NCBI RefSeq assembly: GCF_027484705.1
Contig: NZ_JAIXSL010000018.1
Span: 62,001-126,000, forward strand
Length of the DNA: 64,000 nt
Reading direction: 5' to 3'
Source: Flavobacterium sp.
Lineage (GTDB): Bacteria; Bacteroidota; Bacteroidia; Flavobacteriales; Flavobacteriaceae
Shown piece by piece: positions 34,429 through 43,630 of the stretch. The notes below the pieces were generated by a model. It was not told the origin of the DNA, ran no database searches, and saw only the letters and a list, made by a program, of their open reading frames with translations. Numbering within the stretch: the first letter of the stretch is position 1; every line of letters starts with the position of its first letter. A program made the position numbers and the translations under genes.

Positions 34429-35703
34429 TTAAAACACGAACATCGCGCGTTCGCCCATCATCGCATTGACTTCATCAGCCACTTGTTCGATGATTGCTTC
34501 ATCAGTGTGATTCATCAGAACACGGTCGATCATATCGACAATCGTTTCCATATCGCTTTCCACCAAACCACGCGTAGTGATGGCCGGAGTACCAACACGG
34601 ATTCCGGAAGTGATGAACGGTGATTTGTCATCAAAAGGAACCATATTTTTGTTAACGGTAATTTCAGCGCGAACCAAAGCATTTTCAGCTTCTTTCCCCG
34701 TTATGTTTTTGTTTCTTAAATCAATAAGCATCATGTGGTTGTCGGTGCCTCCAGAAATCAGATCGTAACCTCTTTTCATAAAAGCTTCGGCCATCGCTTT
34801 GGCATTTTTCTGCACCTGCATCGAATAATGGAAAAACTCATCGGTCAGACATTCACCAAACGCTACCGCTTTAGCAGCGATGATGTGCATCAACGGACCG
34901 CCTTGGTTTCCTGGGAAAACCGCCATATCCAGTAAGTTCGACATCATTTTGATTTCGCCTTTTGGCGTGGTCAATCCCCACGGATTTTCGAAATCTTTGC
35001 CCATTAAAATCATCCCGCCTCTTGGCCCACGCAAAGTTTTATGTGTAGTAGTAGTGACGATATGACAATGTGGAATCGGGTCGTTCATCAATCCTTTGGC
35101 AATCAATCCGGCCGGATGTGAAATATCGGCAAGCAACAACGCTCCAACGCTATCCGCAATCTGACGGAACCTTGCGAAATCCATGTCGCGGCAGTATGCT
35201 GATGCTCCTGCGATGATCATTTTTGGATTTTCGCGCGTGGCGATTTCCTGAATCTTATCGTAATCGAATTGACCGGTTTCTCTTTCAACACCATAAAAAA
35301 CCGGATTGTATAAACGACCTGAGAAATTCACAGGCGAACCATGCGTTAAATGCCCGCCGTGCGACAAATCGAATCCTAAAATTTTGTCACCCGGTTTTAA
35401 GCAAGCAAAGAAAACGGCGGTATTGGCTTGTGAACCCGAATGCGGTTGCACGTTGGCATATTCGGCACCGAAAAGTTCTTTGGCTCGGTCGATGGCGATC
35501 TGCTCTACGACATCGACCACTTCGCAGCCACCGTAATAACGTCTTCCGGGATAGCCTTCCGCATACTTATTAGTGAGGCACGAACCCGCGGCTTCCATGA
35601 CCTGGTCGCTGACAAAGTTCTCAGAGGCAATGAGTTCTATACCGTGTATTTGTCGGTCTTGTTCTTCAAGAATTAAATCGAAAATCTGTTCGTCGTGTCG
35701 CAT
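34429..35703 (-). CDS. glyA: Serine hydroxymethyltransferase
   Basis: This is a 424-residue PLP enzyme that interconverts serine and glycine using tetrahydrofolate, feeding one-carbon metabolism. Signs include the start [27 protein letters not shown], and the PLP-binding site [15 protein letters not shown] with Lys222. [13 protein letters not shown] has His-Pro in place of the His-Ile of many proteobacterial enzymes, a variant I associate with Bacteroidota. The length is normal. It is divergent from fahA across a 109-bp promoter region. Confidence 0.98.
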   Translation of the reverse strand: MRHDEQIFDLILEEQDRQIHGIELIASENFVSDQVMEAAGSCLTNKYAEGYPGRRYYGGCEVVDVVEQIAIDRAKELFGAEYANVQPHSGSQANTAVFFACLKPGDKILGFDLSHGGHLTHGSPVNFSGRLYNPVFYGVERETGQFDYDKIQEIATRENPKMIIAGASAYCRDMDFARFRQIADSVGALLLADISHPAGLIAKGLMNDPIPHCHIVTTTTHKTLRGPRGGMILMGKDFENPWGLTTPKGEIKMMSNLLDMAVFPGNQGGPLMHIIAAKAVAFGECLTDEFFHYSMQVQKNAKAMAEAFMKRGYDLISGGTDNHMMLIDLRNKNITGKEAENALVRAEITVNKNMVPFDDKSPFITSGIRVGTPAITTRGLVESDMETIVDMIDRVLMNHTDEAIIEQVADEVNAMMGERAMFVF

Positions 35704-35729
35704 TTTATTTTTTTTCGTTAAAAACTGCC

Positions 35730-35737
35730 CAAAATTA
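35730..35737 (-). promoter_or_regulatory. -7 promoter element TAATTTTG of glyA
   Basis: It is an exact TAnnTTTG match on the minus strand, 26 bp before the glyA ATG. Confidence 0.5.
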
Positions 35738-35746
35738 CGAAAACGG

Positions 35747-35777
35747 TTTGTTAAATTGGCATATAATGATATATTTG
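35747..35777 (+). promoter_or_regulatory. Full consensus promoter of fahA (TTTG-19-TATATTTG)
   Basis: TTTG at 35747-35750 and TATATTTG at 35770-35777 are separated by exactly 19 bp, the textbook Bacteroidota sigma-A promoter. The ATG follows at 35813. Confidence 0.8.
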
Positions 35778-35812
35778 GTCAATGAATTTTCAACAAACAA
35801 TCAACACGACAC

Positions 35813-37096
35813 ATGCCCATCACCGCAAACAATCCTAAAAGAAAATCCTGGTTGGAAGTTCCTGCAGACAGCGATTTTCCGATACAAAACATACCCTTCG
35901 GCGTCTTCATTACCAAAGATGATGTCATCACGATAGGCACCAGAATTGGCGATTATGCCATTGATCTTGGAGCCTTACAACAACTCGACTATTTTCATGG
36001 CATTGAACTGACGGACGATATGTTCATGCAGGATACGCTCAATGATTTCATCTCCGACGGAAAGAAAACCTGGCGTTTGGTGCGCAACCGTATTGCCGAG
36101 ATTTTCGACAGCAATAATGCGAAATTGAGAGATAACGCTGAACATAAATCAATTGTCGTATGCAAAGTGGAAGATGTCGAAATGCAACTTCCGGTACTCA
36201 TTGGCGATTATACCGATTTCTATTCGAGTAAAGAACATGCTACCAACGTGGGCACGATGTTTCGCGATCCGAACAACGCTTTGTTACCGAACTGGTTGCA
36301 CATACCTGTTGGATATCACGGCAGAAGTTCTACGATTGTGCCTTCGGGAATTCCGGTGCACCGCCCGATGGGACAGACTTTACCGAATGGGGAAAGCACG
36401 CCTGTTTTTGGACCTTCGCGTTCGATTGATTTTGAGTTGGAGATGGGTTTCATTACCACCGACGCAAACATTATGGGTGAAAACATTCCGGTGCATGAAG
36501 CTGAGGATTATATTTTCGGAATGGTTTTACTCAATGACTGGAGCGCACGAGACATCCAGAAATGGGAATATGTGCCGCTCGGACCGTTTTTGGCGAAGAA
36601 TTTTGCAACCTCAATTTCGCCTTGGATAGTAACGATGGATGCCTTGGAACCTTTTAGAACCAAAGGACCGAAACAAGATCCGAATCCGTTGCCGTATTTG
36701 CAGCAAAAAGGCAAACATGCTTTTGATATCAATCTGGAAGTAGCCATTGAGCCTGAAAATACTGAAGCCACGGTGGTTTCAAATTCCAATTTTAAATATA
36801 TGTATTGGTCGATGAGCCAACAACTCGCGCACCATACTTCTAACGGTTGCCGTGTAAATTCTGGAGATATGATGGGTTCGGGAACGATTTCTGGGCCGAC
36901 GGCTAACAGTTTCGGTTCGATGTTGGAACTCACCTGGAATGGCAAAAACCCAATCGTGATGAAAGACGGAAGTGAACGCAAATTCATCAACGACAATGAT
37001 ACCGTGATTATGAAAGGCTTCTGCAAGAACAACGAAGTGCGTATCGGTTTTGGTGAAGTGAGCAGTAAATTATTGCCCCCCTTCGTAAGAAAGTAA
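35813..37096 (+). CDS. fahA: Fumarylacetoacetase
   Basis: This 427-residue enzyme hydrolyses fumarylacetoacetate to fumarate and acetoacetate, the last step of tyrosine and homogentisate breakdown. The N-terminal SH3-like part (about 1-110) contains SWLEVPADSDFPIQN. The metal ligands typical of the family are visible in GDYTDFYSSKEHATN (D), IDFELEMGF (two E) and LNDWSARDIQKWEYVPLGPF (D). CRVNSGDMMGSGTISGP is the C-terminal signature. The length equals the animal and bacterial enzyme. No other tyrosine-degradation genes are in the window. Confidence 0.97.
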   Translation: MPITANNPKRKSWLEVPADSDFPIQNIPFGVFITKDDVITIGTRIGDYAIDLGALQQLDYFHGIELTDDMFMQDTLNDFISDGKKTWRLVRNRIAEIFDSNNAKLRDNAEHKSIVVCKVEDVEMQLPVLIGDYTDFYSSKEHATNVGTMFRDPNNALLPNWLHIPVGYHGRSSTIVPSGIPVHRPMGQTLPNGESTPVFGPSRSIDFELEMGFITTDANIMGENIPVHEAEDYIFGMVLLNDWSARDIQKWEYVPLGPFLAKNFATSISPWIVTMDALEPFRTKGPKQDPNPLPYLQQKGKHAFDINLEVAIEPENTEATVVSNSNFKYMYWSMSQQLAHHTSNGCRVNSGDMMGSGTISGPTANSFGSMLELTWNGKNPIVMKDGSERKFINDNDTVIMKGFCKNNEVRIGFGEVSSKLLPPFVRK

Positions 37097-37106
37097 GAAT
37101 CACTTT

Positions 37107-37200
37107 GGGAACTACAGCCCTAGCCCTGATGGCAGCGGAAATCTTTTTGTGCTGGCGTTCAGCGCAAAAAATTGGGAGCGTACAGCAGGTTCCCGGCTCC
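37107..37200 (+). repeat. Hairpin-forming intergenic repeat element of the flavobacterial type
   Basis: The element is bounded by GGGAAC (37107-37112) and GTTCCC (37189-37194). Inside, TTTTTGTGCTG (37144-37154) pairs with CAGCGCAAAAA (37160-37170) with one G-U pair. It is GC-richer than the flanks and contains CTACAGCCCTAGCCC and ends CGGCTCC. Similar ACAGCCCTAGCCC...GGCTCC elements are familiar from intergenic regions of Flavobacterium genomes, so this is probably one copy of a dispersed repeat. It might also end the fahA transcript. Confidence 0.7.
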
Positions 37201-37215
37201 TAAAAAAATAAAGTC

Positions 37216-38403
37216 ATGAAAAAAATTTCCTTATTATTTTTATTGATGATAGTCGGCGCTTGTGGCGTAAAAACCACTCGTAAAATGGTCGCTTCGGGCG
37301 ATTATGACAGCGCGATTGAGAAAGCCGTAAAAGGTTTGCAGAGCAACAAAGACGCGAAAGGCAAACAGGATTATGTGTATCTTTTGGAAGAAGCGTTTGC
37401 CAAAGCCAAAGAGCGTGATTTGCGTGATATTGCGGGCTGGGGCTGGTTTAAGGATGCGAACCCGAAGGATCTTGAGGCGATTTACAACACTTATAAATTG
37501 CTGAGTGAACGTCAGGAACTGATCCGTCCGTTGCTGCCGTTGAAATTGATTAAGGAAGGCCGCGATGCGAAGTTTCCGATGGAGGATTATTCCGAGCAAC
37601 TCACCAACAGCAGGAATGCTTTGTCTAAATATTTGTATTTGAATTCGGTGGCTGCGCTGATGTCGGGCGATAAGATGAGATGCCGCCGTGCGTATGATGA
37701 TTTGGTGTATCTGAATCAAATCAATCCGGGTTATAAGGATGTGACGAAGCTCATTAACGACGCGCAATTTAAGGGAACGGATTTCGTGATTGTATCGACT
37801 AAAAACCAAACCAATGTCATTGTTCCGAAACGTTTAAATGATGATTTGATGGATTTTAGCACGTATGGCCTAAACGATAAATGGACGGCTTACCACAATG
37901 CGAAACAAAAAGGAATCGATTACACTTACGGCATTGAAATCAATTTCAGGGACATCAATATTTCGCCGGAACGCATCAACGAGAAAGAATTCCAGAAAGA
38001 AAAAGTCATCAAGGACGGCGTCAAGAAACTTTTGGATGCGCGTGGCCGTGAAGTGAAAGACAGTCTGGGCAAACCGATTTATGTCGATAATATGAAAACG
38101 GTGCAGATCGCGATTTACGAATCGACACAACAAAAAGCCGTGCAAGTTACCGCCAAAGTGGATTACGTGAATTTAAAAACCAACCAATTGCTTCAAACTT
38201 TTCCTATCGCTAGCGAGTTTTTATTTCAGAATGTGTACGCGCATTATCAGGGCGACCGTCGCGCTTGTGAAACTGATTATCTTCAGAATTTTGACCGCAG
38301 ACAGGTTCCGTTTCCTACGAATGAACAGATGGTTTTTGATTGCGGCGAAGATTTGAAGAACAAACTCAAGGATATTATCAGCAGGAATGCTATTGGAAAA
38401 TAG
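37216..38403 (+). CDS. Lipoprotein of unknown function
   Basis: This 395-residue protein has a lipoprotein signal (MKKISLLFLLMIVGAC, Cys16). Residues about 20-190 are helical with TPR-like features (GDYDSAIEKAVKGLQ, then RCRRAYDDLVYLNQINPGY). The second half (about 195-395) is mixed alpha/beta with a DUF-like conserved look (VIVPKRLNDDLMDFSTYGLNDKW and HYQGDRRACETDYL). No enzymatic motif was found. It follows fahA after a repeat element, so co-transcription is uncertain. It is likely anchored to a membrane facing the periplasm or surface. Confidence 0.8.
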   Translation: MKKISLLFLLMIVGACGVKTTRKMVASGDYDSAIEKAVKGLQSNKDAKGKQDYVYLLEEAFAKAKERDLRDIAGWGWFKDANPKDLEAIYNTYKLLSERQELIRPLLPLKLIKEGRDAKFPMEDYSEQLTNSRNALSKYLYLNSVAALMSGDKMRCRRAYDDLVYLNQINPGYKDVTKLINDAQFKGTDFVIVSTKNQTNVIVPKRLNDDLMDFSTYGLNDKWTAYHNAKQKGIDYTYGIEINFRDINISPERINEKEFQKEKVIKDGVKKLLDARGREVKDSLGKPIYVDNMKTVQIAIYESTQQKAVQVTAKVDYVNLKTNQLLQTFPIASEFLFQNVYAHYQGDRRACETDYLQNFDRRQVPFPTNEQMVFDCGEDLKNKLKDIISRNAIGK

Positions 38404-38423
38404 ATTTTTACTGGCCTTTGATA

Positions 38424-40172
38424 TTACTTTCGTTCCCCAATCTGCTGACGCCACATCGCGTAATACAAGCCTTTTTCGTCGAGCAAATCCTGATGTTTTC
38501 CTTGTTCTATAATATGTCCTTGCTCCAATACATAAATCCTGTCGGCGTGCATGATCGTAGACAATCGGTGCGCAATAAGCAAAGTAATCTGGTCTTGTTT
38601 GGATGAAATGTTTCGGATCGTTTGTGTGATTTCCTCTTCAGTAATCGAATCTAAAGCTGAAGTGGCTTCATCAAACAACAACAATCTCGGATTTCTAAGC
38701 AAAGCGCGCGCAATCGACAACCGCTGTTTCTCACCTCCGGAAACTTTGATACCGCCTTCGCCAATCGTCGTGTTGATGCCGTCTTTAGCCCTGGCCAACA
38801 AGTTCTGACAAGCCGCCTGGCGCAAGACATTATTGATTTCCTCATCGGTCGCGTCGGGTTTGACGAACAATAAGTTGTCGCGAATCGTGCCCGAAAACAA
38901 CTGGGCATCTTGAGTTACAAATCCTAATTGCTGTCTCAATTCTGTCAAGTCAATGTCGTTGGCGTTTTTTTCGTTATAGTAAATGGCGCCTCCTTCGGGT
39001 TTATACAAACCAACCAACATCTTCACAAGTGTGGTCTTACCGCTTCCCGATGGGCCGACAAACGCAATCGTTTCGCCTGCTCTGGCTTCAAAAGAAATGT
39101 CTTTGACGGCATAAGTTCCTGCGCTTTGGTGTCTGAATGAAATGTGTGAGAACTTCAGATGGTTGATCGAACCTATGGTTTGTGGATGCACAGGTTTGTC
39201 TTCGCTTTTGGAATGCATCAAATCGCTGAAATTGTCCATCGATACTTTGGTTTCGTTGTAAGTTGCGATCACATTGCCCAGTTCCTGCAACGGATTGAAC
39301 AAAAAGAAAGAGAAAAACATCAGCGTAATCACATCGCCGGGTTTGATGATGTCGCGGAAAATAAACATATAAAGTGCAAACACCAGACAGGTTCTCATGA
39401 AATGAACAGTAGTTCCCTGAATGAAACTCAACGAACGGATGAAACGCACTTTCTTCAGTTCCAATCCGAGGATTTTAATCGTGGTACTGTTGAGGCGATT
39501 CACTTCCTGCTGGGTCAATCCTAGGCTTTTCACGAGTTCGATGTTGCGCAGCGATTCTGTAGTCGCTCCAGCCAAAGCGGTGGTTTCGCGTAGGATTTCC
39601 TTCGACACCACTTTGATTTTCTTTCCTAAAAACGAACTTACAAAAGCCACCACAGGAATCGTAGCCAGAAAAACAGGGCCGAGCAACCAGTGAATGTTGA
39701 TCGCATAAACGACTACAAACGTAATCCCAATCACGGTCTGGAACACCATCGAAATTGACAACGTGATGAACTTCTCACAATCGCTTTTGACTTTCTGGAG
39801 TTTGCCTAAAGTTTCGCCACTGCGCTGGTCTTCAAAATCCTGAAAAGGAAGCTGCAACGCTTTTTGAATACCATCTGTATACATCTGCGCACCAGTTCTT
39901 TGGATGATAATGTTGGTGAAATAATCCTGAAAGTTCTTCGCGATTCTGGATAGCATCGCCGCTCCTAAAGATAACGCCAACCAACCCAAAACGGCTTTGG
40001 TAAACATGGCATAATCGTTATTGAAGTTCTTCACGCCGACGCCACATTCATTGAGTAGCTTTCCAATAATGATGGAGTCGCAAAGCGAAAAACACTGGTT
40101 GATGGCTGCGAGAAACAGCGCGAGAAACAATAAAGGTTTGTGGGCTTTAACGTAAGTGTAAAGTATTTTCAT
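38424..40172 (-). CDS. ABC exporter, fused permease and ATPase
   Basis: This 582-residue half-transporter has six membrane helices in residues about 1-320 (ABC type-1 fold) and an ATPase domain (about 335-582). The ATPase has Walker A GPSGSGKTTLVKML, Q-loop LGFVTQDAQLF, signature VSGGEKQRLSIARAL, Walker B RLLLFDEATSALDS and the switch His in LIAHRLSTIM. It likely homodimerises. The substrate could be lipid, drug or peptide; no adjacent gene indicates which. Confidence 0.95.
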   Translation of the reverse strand: MKILYTYVKAHKPLLFLALFLAAINQCFSLCDSIIIGKLLNECGVGVKNFNNDYAMFTKAVLGWLALSLGAAMLSRIAKNFQDYFTNIIIQRTGAQMYTDGIQKALQLPFQDFEDQRSGETLGKLQKVKSDCEKFITLSISMVFQTVIGITFVVVYAINIHWLLGPVFLATIPVVAFVSSFLGKKIKVVSKEILRETTALAGATTESLRNIELVKSLGLTQQEVNRLNSTTIKILGLELKKVRFIRSLSFIQGTTVHFMRTCLVFALYMFIFRDIIKPGDVITLMFFSFFLFNPLQELGNVIATYNETKVSMDNFSDLMHSKSEDKPVHPQTIGSINHLKFSHISFRHQSAGTYAVKDISFEARAGETIAFVGPSGSGKTTLVKMLVGLYKPEGGAIYYNEKNANDIDLTELRQQLGFVTQDAQLFSGTIRDNLLFVKPDATDEEINNVLRQAACQNLLARAKDGINTTIGEGGIKVSGGEKQRLSIARALLRNPRLLLFDEATSALDSITEEEITQTIRNISSKQDQITLLIAHRLSTIMHADRIYVLEQGHIIEQGKHQDLLDEKGLYYAMWRQQIGERK

Positions 40173-40194
40173 AAGAATCTTAAAAATCGAAACG

Positions 40195-40202
40195 CAAAAT
40201 TA
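40195..40202 (-). promoter_or_regulatory. -7 promoter element TAATTTTG of the ABC exporter
   Basis: It is an exact TAnnTTTG match on the minus strand, 22 bp before the ATG at 40172. Confidence 0.5.
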
Positions 40203-40289
40203 CGACTATTGTCGGCAAGAATTCGATGCGATTTTGATAAAGAAACGTTAAGAAAATTTAGATTGAATTTTTTAATTGCTTGCTGCCTA

Positions 40290-40721
40290 CTAAGCTTTCG
40301 TAAACACCGCAATGGCGCCCGATTCATCTTTGAGTTTCAACTGCGTGTCGGTCAGGTTCAGAATCGTTTCGGTTCTGTTGGTGCCATCGATTACGGTGGT
40401 CAGCGTATTGCCTGATTTGGTGTAAGTTCCGGTTGCGGTCTGCAACACACAAGGCGAGTCGGAAGAATCATAATCGCCAGCGGTTACTGAATTGTCTGCA
40501 TAAAATTCGAGATAATCTTTTTGACAACCATCTTCATTCTGTGGCGGATCGATGAGTATTTCCTGTCCGGCTACGATCGTACCTACTTTGGTGGCATTCC
40601 ATTTTCCTTCAAGCGGCAAAGTGTTGTTTCCGTTATTGTTGTTGTCGCTGTCATTGTTGCAGGAAGTTGACAAAATACCGAGACTTATTGCCAATACAAG
40701 TATTACTTTTTGAGTTTTCAT
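40290..40721 (-). CDS. Lipocalin-like lipoprotein
   Basis: This 143-residue lipoprotein has a lipobox ending at Cys21 (ILSTSC) followed by an Asn/Asp-rich linker. The mature part opens LEGKWNATKVG, with alternating short strands such as GTYTKSGNTLTTV and TQLKLKD, the layout of small Bacteroidota lipocalin-like domains. It carries two Cys (in GCQKDYLEFY and SPCVLQTATG) that could form a disulfide. The role is unknown. Confidence 0.8.
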   Translation of the reverse strand: MKTQKVILVLAISLGILSTSCNNDSDNNNNGNNTLPLEGKWNATKVGTIVAGQEILIDPPQNEDGCQKDYLEFYADNSVTAGDYDSSDSPCVLQTATGTYTKSGNTLTTVIDGTNRTETILNLTDTQLKLKDESGAIAVFTKA

Positions 40722-40917
40722 TTTATAGTATTAAAAGTTGATTGGCTAAATTAATTGGAATGCTGCGCCATGGCGTTGTATGATTAAGGCTTTAAGTTGT
40801 ATAATTTGTGTCAGGGATTGGTCGGAATATTTATTTTAATAATTTTATACAATCTAATTTTAAAAAGCGCACCTTAGCAACGCAAGACTAACCTTGCATC
40901 ATTAATCTCGGAAAACT

Positions 40918-41511
40918 ATGTGGTGGCACTATTTACTGGTTTTTGCAGGCGCCTTTTTGTTTGATGTGGTGCCGTTTCCTTTTCCGCCCGCGTTTTCGGT
41001 GATGGTGCCTTTGCAGCTTGCGTTTGGCCTCGATCCTTGGTTGGTGATTGTGGTTGGCGTGGCGGGTTCTATTTTGGGTAGGTATCTGTTGGCGCTTTAC
41101 ATTCCGTTGCTGGCGGATAAAATCTTCAAAGCGAAAAAAAACCGCGAAGTGCAATTTCTCGGACAGAAGATGAAAGAGAAAGGCTGGAAAAGCCAAGTGG
41201 TGATTCTGGCTTATTCGTTATTGCCATTGCCTACGACGCCTTTGTTTCTTGCCGGTGGCATGGCGCGTATCAGACCCATGCAGATTATTCCGGCTTTTTT
41301 TGTAGGCAAATTTATCAGCGATGCGCTCGTGATTCATATGGGGAAATTCGCATACGACAATTTTGACGGGATGGTCAGCGCGGCCTTATCCTGGAAATCG
41401 ATCGGAAGTCTGATGCTTGGCCTCCTGATGATCTGTGCGCTGCTTTTCATCGATTGGTTTACGCTGCTCGAAAAGAAAAAGTTGACGCTCAATTTCAGAA
41501 TCTGGAAGTAA
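40918..41511 (+). CDS. Integral membrane protein, VTT/DedA-like
   Basis: This 197-residue protein has four or five hydrophobic helices. The opening WWHYLLVFAGAFLFDVVPFP is followed by a loop with GSILGRYLLALYIP. The segment SLLPLPTTPLFLAGGMARI resembles the re-entrant VTT core of DedA-type proteins (P-x-T/P, then AG-x). A transporter or flippase-like role is possible. The match is by pattern only. Confidence 0.65.
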   Translation: MWWHYLLVFAGAFLFDVVPFPFPPAFSVMVPLQLAFGLDPWLVIVVGVAGSILGRYLLALYIPLLADKIFKAKKNREVQFLGQKMKEKGWKSQVVILAYSLLPLPTTPLFLAGGMARIRPMQIIPAFFVGKFISDALVIHMGKFAYDNFDGMVSAALSWKSIGSLMLGLLMICALLFIDWFTLLEKKKLTLNFRIWK

Positions 41512-41652
41512 CACTGCTGCCAAAACCTAAAGCTGTTTTTCTTGGTTGTTTTTTATTTTAGTATTTTCGTTGCTCTTGCCGAGTTGGTTCATTTTGTAAC
41601 CTTTAGGGTTGTGGCGAGACTTAACAGGGAACTATTCTAAATCAGGTATTTT

Positions 41653-42273
41653 ATGTTCAGGAAATATTGCATACTACTGGGAATTATCATGGCCATCGCT
41701 TTGTTGGTCATTGCGTCACTTTACTATCCCGGTGGTTCACAAGCCGATCCAAACTCGGTCGGTTATGACTGGAGCGACAATTACATCAGCAATCTTTTTG
41801 GTGAAAAAGCGGTCAATGGTAAGGACAATTCGGGCCGTTATTGGGCCGTCGCGGGCATGCTTTTCCTTTCGTTGAGTTTTGCGTTGTTCTTCATCGAATT
41901 CTCTAAAAAAATTCCGATTTCGGGTGCGGCTAAAGTCATCAAATATTGCGGTGCCGGCGGCATGGTGTTTACATTTTTAATCGCCACGCCACTACACGAC
42001 ATCATGATTACGCTGTCCAGCACGTTGTTTCTGCTCGGGATGTTTTATATTAGTGTTTTCGTATGGAAATCGAAGTTGCTTATTTTTAAAATACTCTGCG
42101 TGGTTTGCCTTCTGGGGTTTTACTTTACGTTGTATATTTATGGCGCCGGAGCCTACAGAGCCTTATTACCGATGATGCAAAAAGTGACTTTTGCCCTCGT
42201 CATTGTGCTGATTCTGGGCTTGGAATATTTTACGGGAAAACAGGATTTCGAACATCTAAAAGCCAACAAATAA
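41653..42273 (+). CDS. Integral membrane protein, DUF998-like
   Basis: This 206-residue protein has about six hydrophobic helices. Between helices 1 and 2 it carries a polar stretch with DWSDNYISNLFGEKAVNGKDN, after which helices alternate regularly, a layout like DUF998 membrane proteins. It is followed after 11 bp by a DinB-like gene, so the two are probably co-transcribed. No function is known. Confidence 0.68.
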   Translation: MFRKYCILLGIIMAIALLVIASLYYPGGSQADPNSVGYDWSDNYISNLFGEKAVNGKDNSGRYWAVAGMLFLSLSFALFFIEFSKKIPISGAAKVIKYCGAGGMVFTFLIATPLHDIMITLSSTLFLLGMFYISVFVWKSKLLIFKILCVVCLLGFYFTLYIYGAGAYRALLPMMQKVTFALVIVLILGLEYFTGKQDFEHLKANK

Positions 42274-42284
42274 AAAAAGAACCT

Positions 42285-42755
42285 ATGGAAACCACACATA
42301 CCATCGCCAAACGCTTCCGCGAAGTGATGCTTAACGGAACCTGGGTAGCCAACACGAATTTTAAAGACCAGTTGTCGGGTCTTGATTGGCAAATCGCTAC
42401 GACGAAAATTCAATCTTTAAATACGATTGCGGTATTGGCGCAGCATATTCATTATTACATTGCCGGAATCAACAATGTTTTCAGGGGCGGAACGTTGGAC
42501 ATTCGCGACAAATTCAGTTTCGATTTCGCTCCAATAACCTCACAAACGCAATGGGATGCTTTTCTGACAACTTTCTGGAATGATGCCGAAGCCTTTGCCT
42601 CAATGATTGAACAAATGCCCAATGACAAACTTCATGAGGTTTTTACCGACGAAAAATACGGCACCTACCAACGCAATATCGATGCGATGATTGAGCACAG
42701 CTACTATCACTTGGGGCAAATCACGTTGCTTAAAAAAATGATTACCCAACCGTAA
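42285..42755 (+). CDS. DinB/DUF1572-like four-helix-bundle protein
   Basis: From the ATG at 42285 the product is 156 residues (METTHTIAKRFREVML). Metal-ligand-like histidines in VLAQHIHYYIAG and IEHSYYHLGQITLLKKM match the DinB fold, which often binds a metal and acts as a thiol-dependent transferase. The frame opens 60 codons further upstream, inside the previous gene, but those codons are not protein-like in context. It forms a small operon with the membrane protein before it and lies 33 bp before a VIT1-type transporter. Confidence 0.8.
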   Translation: METTHTIAKRFREVMLNGTWVANTNFKDQLSGLDWQIATTKIQSLNTIAVLAQHIHYYIAGINNVFRGGTLDIRDKFSFDFAPITSQTQWDAFLTTFWNDAEAFASMIEQMPNDKLHEVFTDEKYGTYQRNIDAMIEHSYYHLGQITLLKKMITQP

Positions 42756-42788
42756 AACTAAAATACTACTAACGCAAAACTTTATAAG

Positions 42789-43508
42789 ATGCAAACCCAA
42801 ACAGAACACGATTCAGAAGATTATTTAGCCTCGCACTACATTCATCGCAGCAACTGGTTGCGGGCAGCCGTATTGGGTGCCAATGATGGTATTTTATCGA
42901 CCGCCAGTATCGCTATTGGTATCGCCGCGGCAAGCCATCATCGGGAACCTGTAATCTTGGCCACACTCGCAGGATTGGTGGCGGGAGCTTTGTCGATGGC
43001 GGCAGGTGAATATGTATCGGTGAGTTCGCAGACCGATATTGAGAAAGCCGATATTGAACGCGAACAACAGGAATTGCTCGAAATGCCCGAAATCGAATTG
43101 TTGCGACTGGCTGAAATCTACGAAAAACGCGGCTTGAAAAAAGAAACCGCTTTGACCGTGGCGCACGAATTGACCGAACACGATGCTTTGGGCGCACACG
43201 TTCGAGACGAACTCGGACTCAACGAAATCTCTCAGGCCAATCCGATTCAGGCAGCCTTGGCTTCGGGCGCTTCGTTTACCGTAGGCGGATTGCTCCCGCT
43301 GCTGGCGACGATATTCCTTCCCGTAAAAAGCATGGAATACTACCTGTATGCCTCTGCCCTTTTGTTCCTCATTTTGCTAGGCACTATGGCTGCAAAAGCA
43401 GGAGGATCGAGCGTTACAAAAGCGATCTTGAGAATTAGCTTCTGGGGAACGGCCGCTATGGGATTGACCGCATTGGTGGGCTATTTGTTTGGGGTCAAAC
43501 TGGCTTAA
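42789..43508 (+). CDS. VIT1/CCC1-family transporter
   Basis: This 239-residue protein has the family opening HRSNWLRAAVLGANDGILST, where plant and bacterial VIT proteins move Fe2+ or Mn2+. Helix 2 carries GLVAGALSMAAGEYVSVSSQ. A charged cytoplasmic stretch (about 78-145) has the Glu-rich metal-binding helices seen in this family. Three more C-terminal helices follow. It likely moves divalent metal across the inner membrane. Confidence 0.93.
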   Translation: MQTQTEHDSEDYLASHYIHRSNWLRAAVLGANDGILSTASIAIGIAAASHHREPVILATLAGLVAGALSMAAGEYVSVSSQTDIEKADIEREQQELLEMPEIELLRLAEIYEKRGLKKETALTVAHELTEHDALGAHVRDELGLNEISQANPIQAALASGASFTVGGLLPLLATIFLPVKSMEYYLYASALLFLILLGTMAAKAGGSSVTKAILRISFWGTAAMGLTALVGYLFGVKLA

Positions 43509-43604
43509 TCAATGGCTGTATTCCAGGTTTTTAAGTGGAAGAATTATTTTTTAATTTTCGTACCCATTATCGGAAATGTATAAACTTTATGATGCTCTAA
43601 AGAG

Positions 43605-43612
43605 TACTTTTG
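43605..43612 (+). promoter_or_regulatory. -7 promoter element TACTTTTG of the repeat-coil kinase gene
   Basis: It is an exact TAnnTTTG match, 18 bp before the ATG at 43631. No -33 TTTG is at the preferred distance. Confidence 0.5.
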
Positions 43613-43630
43613 TAGCCAAGTAATGGCACA

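Noticed and set aside
37216..38403. Assigning a catalytic function to the lipoprotein after fahA
   Set aside because: No active-site motif is visible, and its neighbourhood gives no pathway.
42105..42284. N-terminal extension of the DinB-like protein
   Set aside because: The 60 codons upstream of 42285 overlap the membrane protein gene in another frame and look like a shadow.
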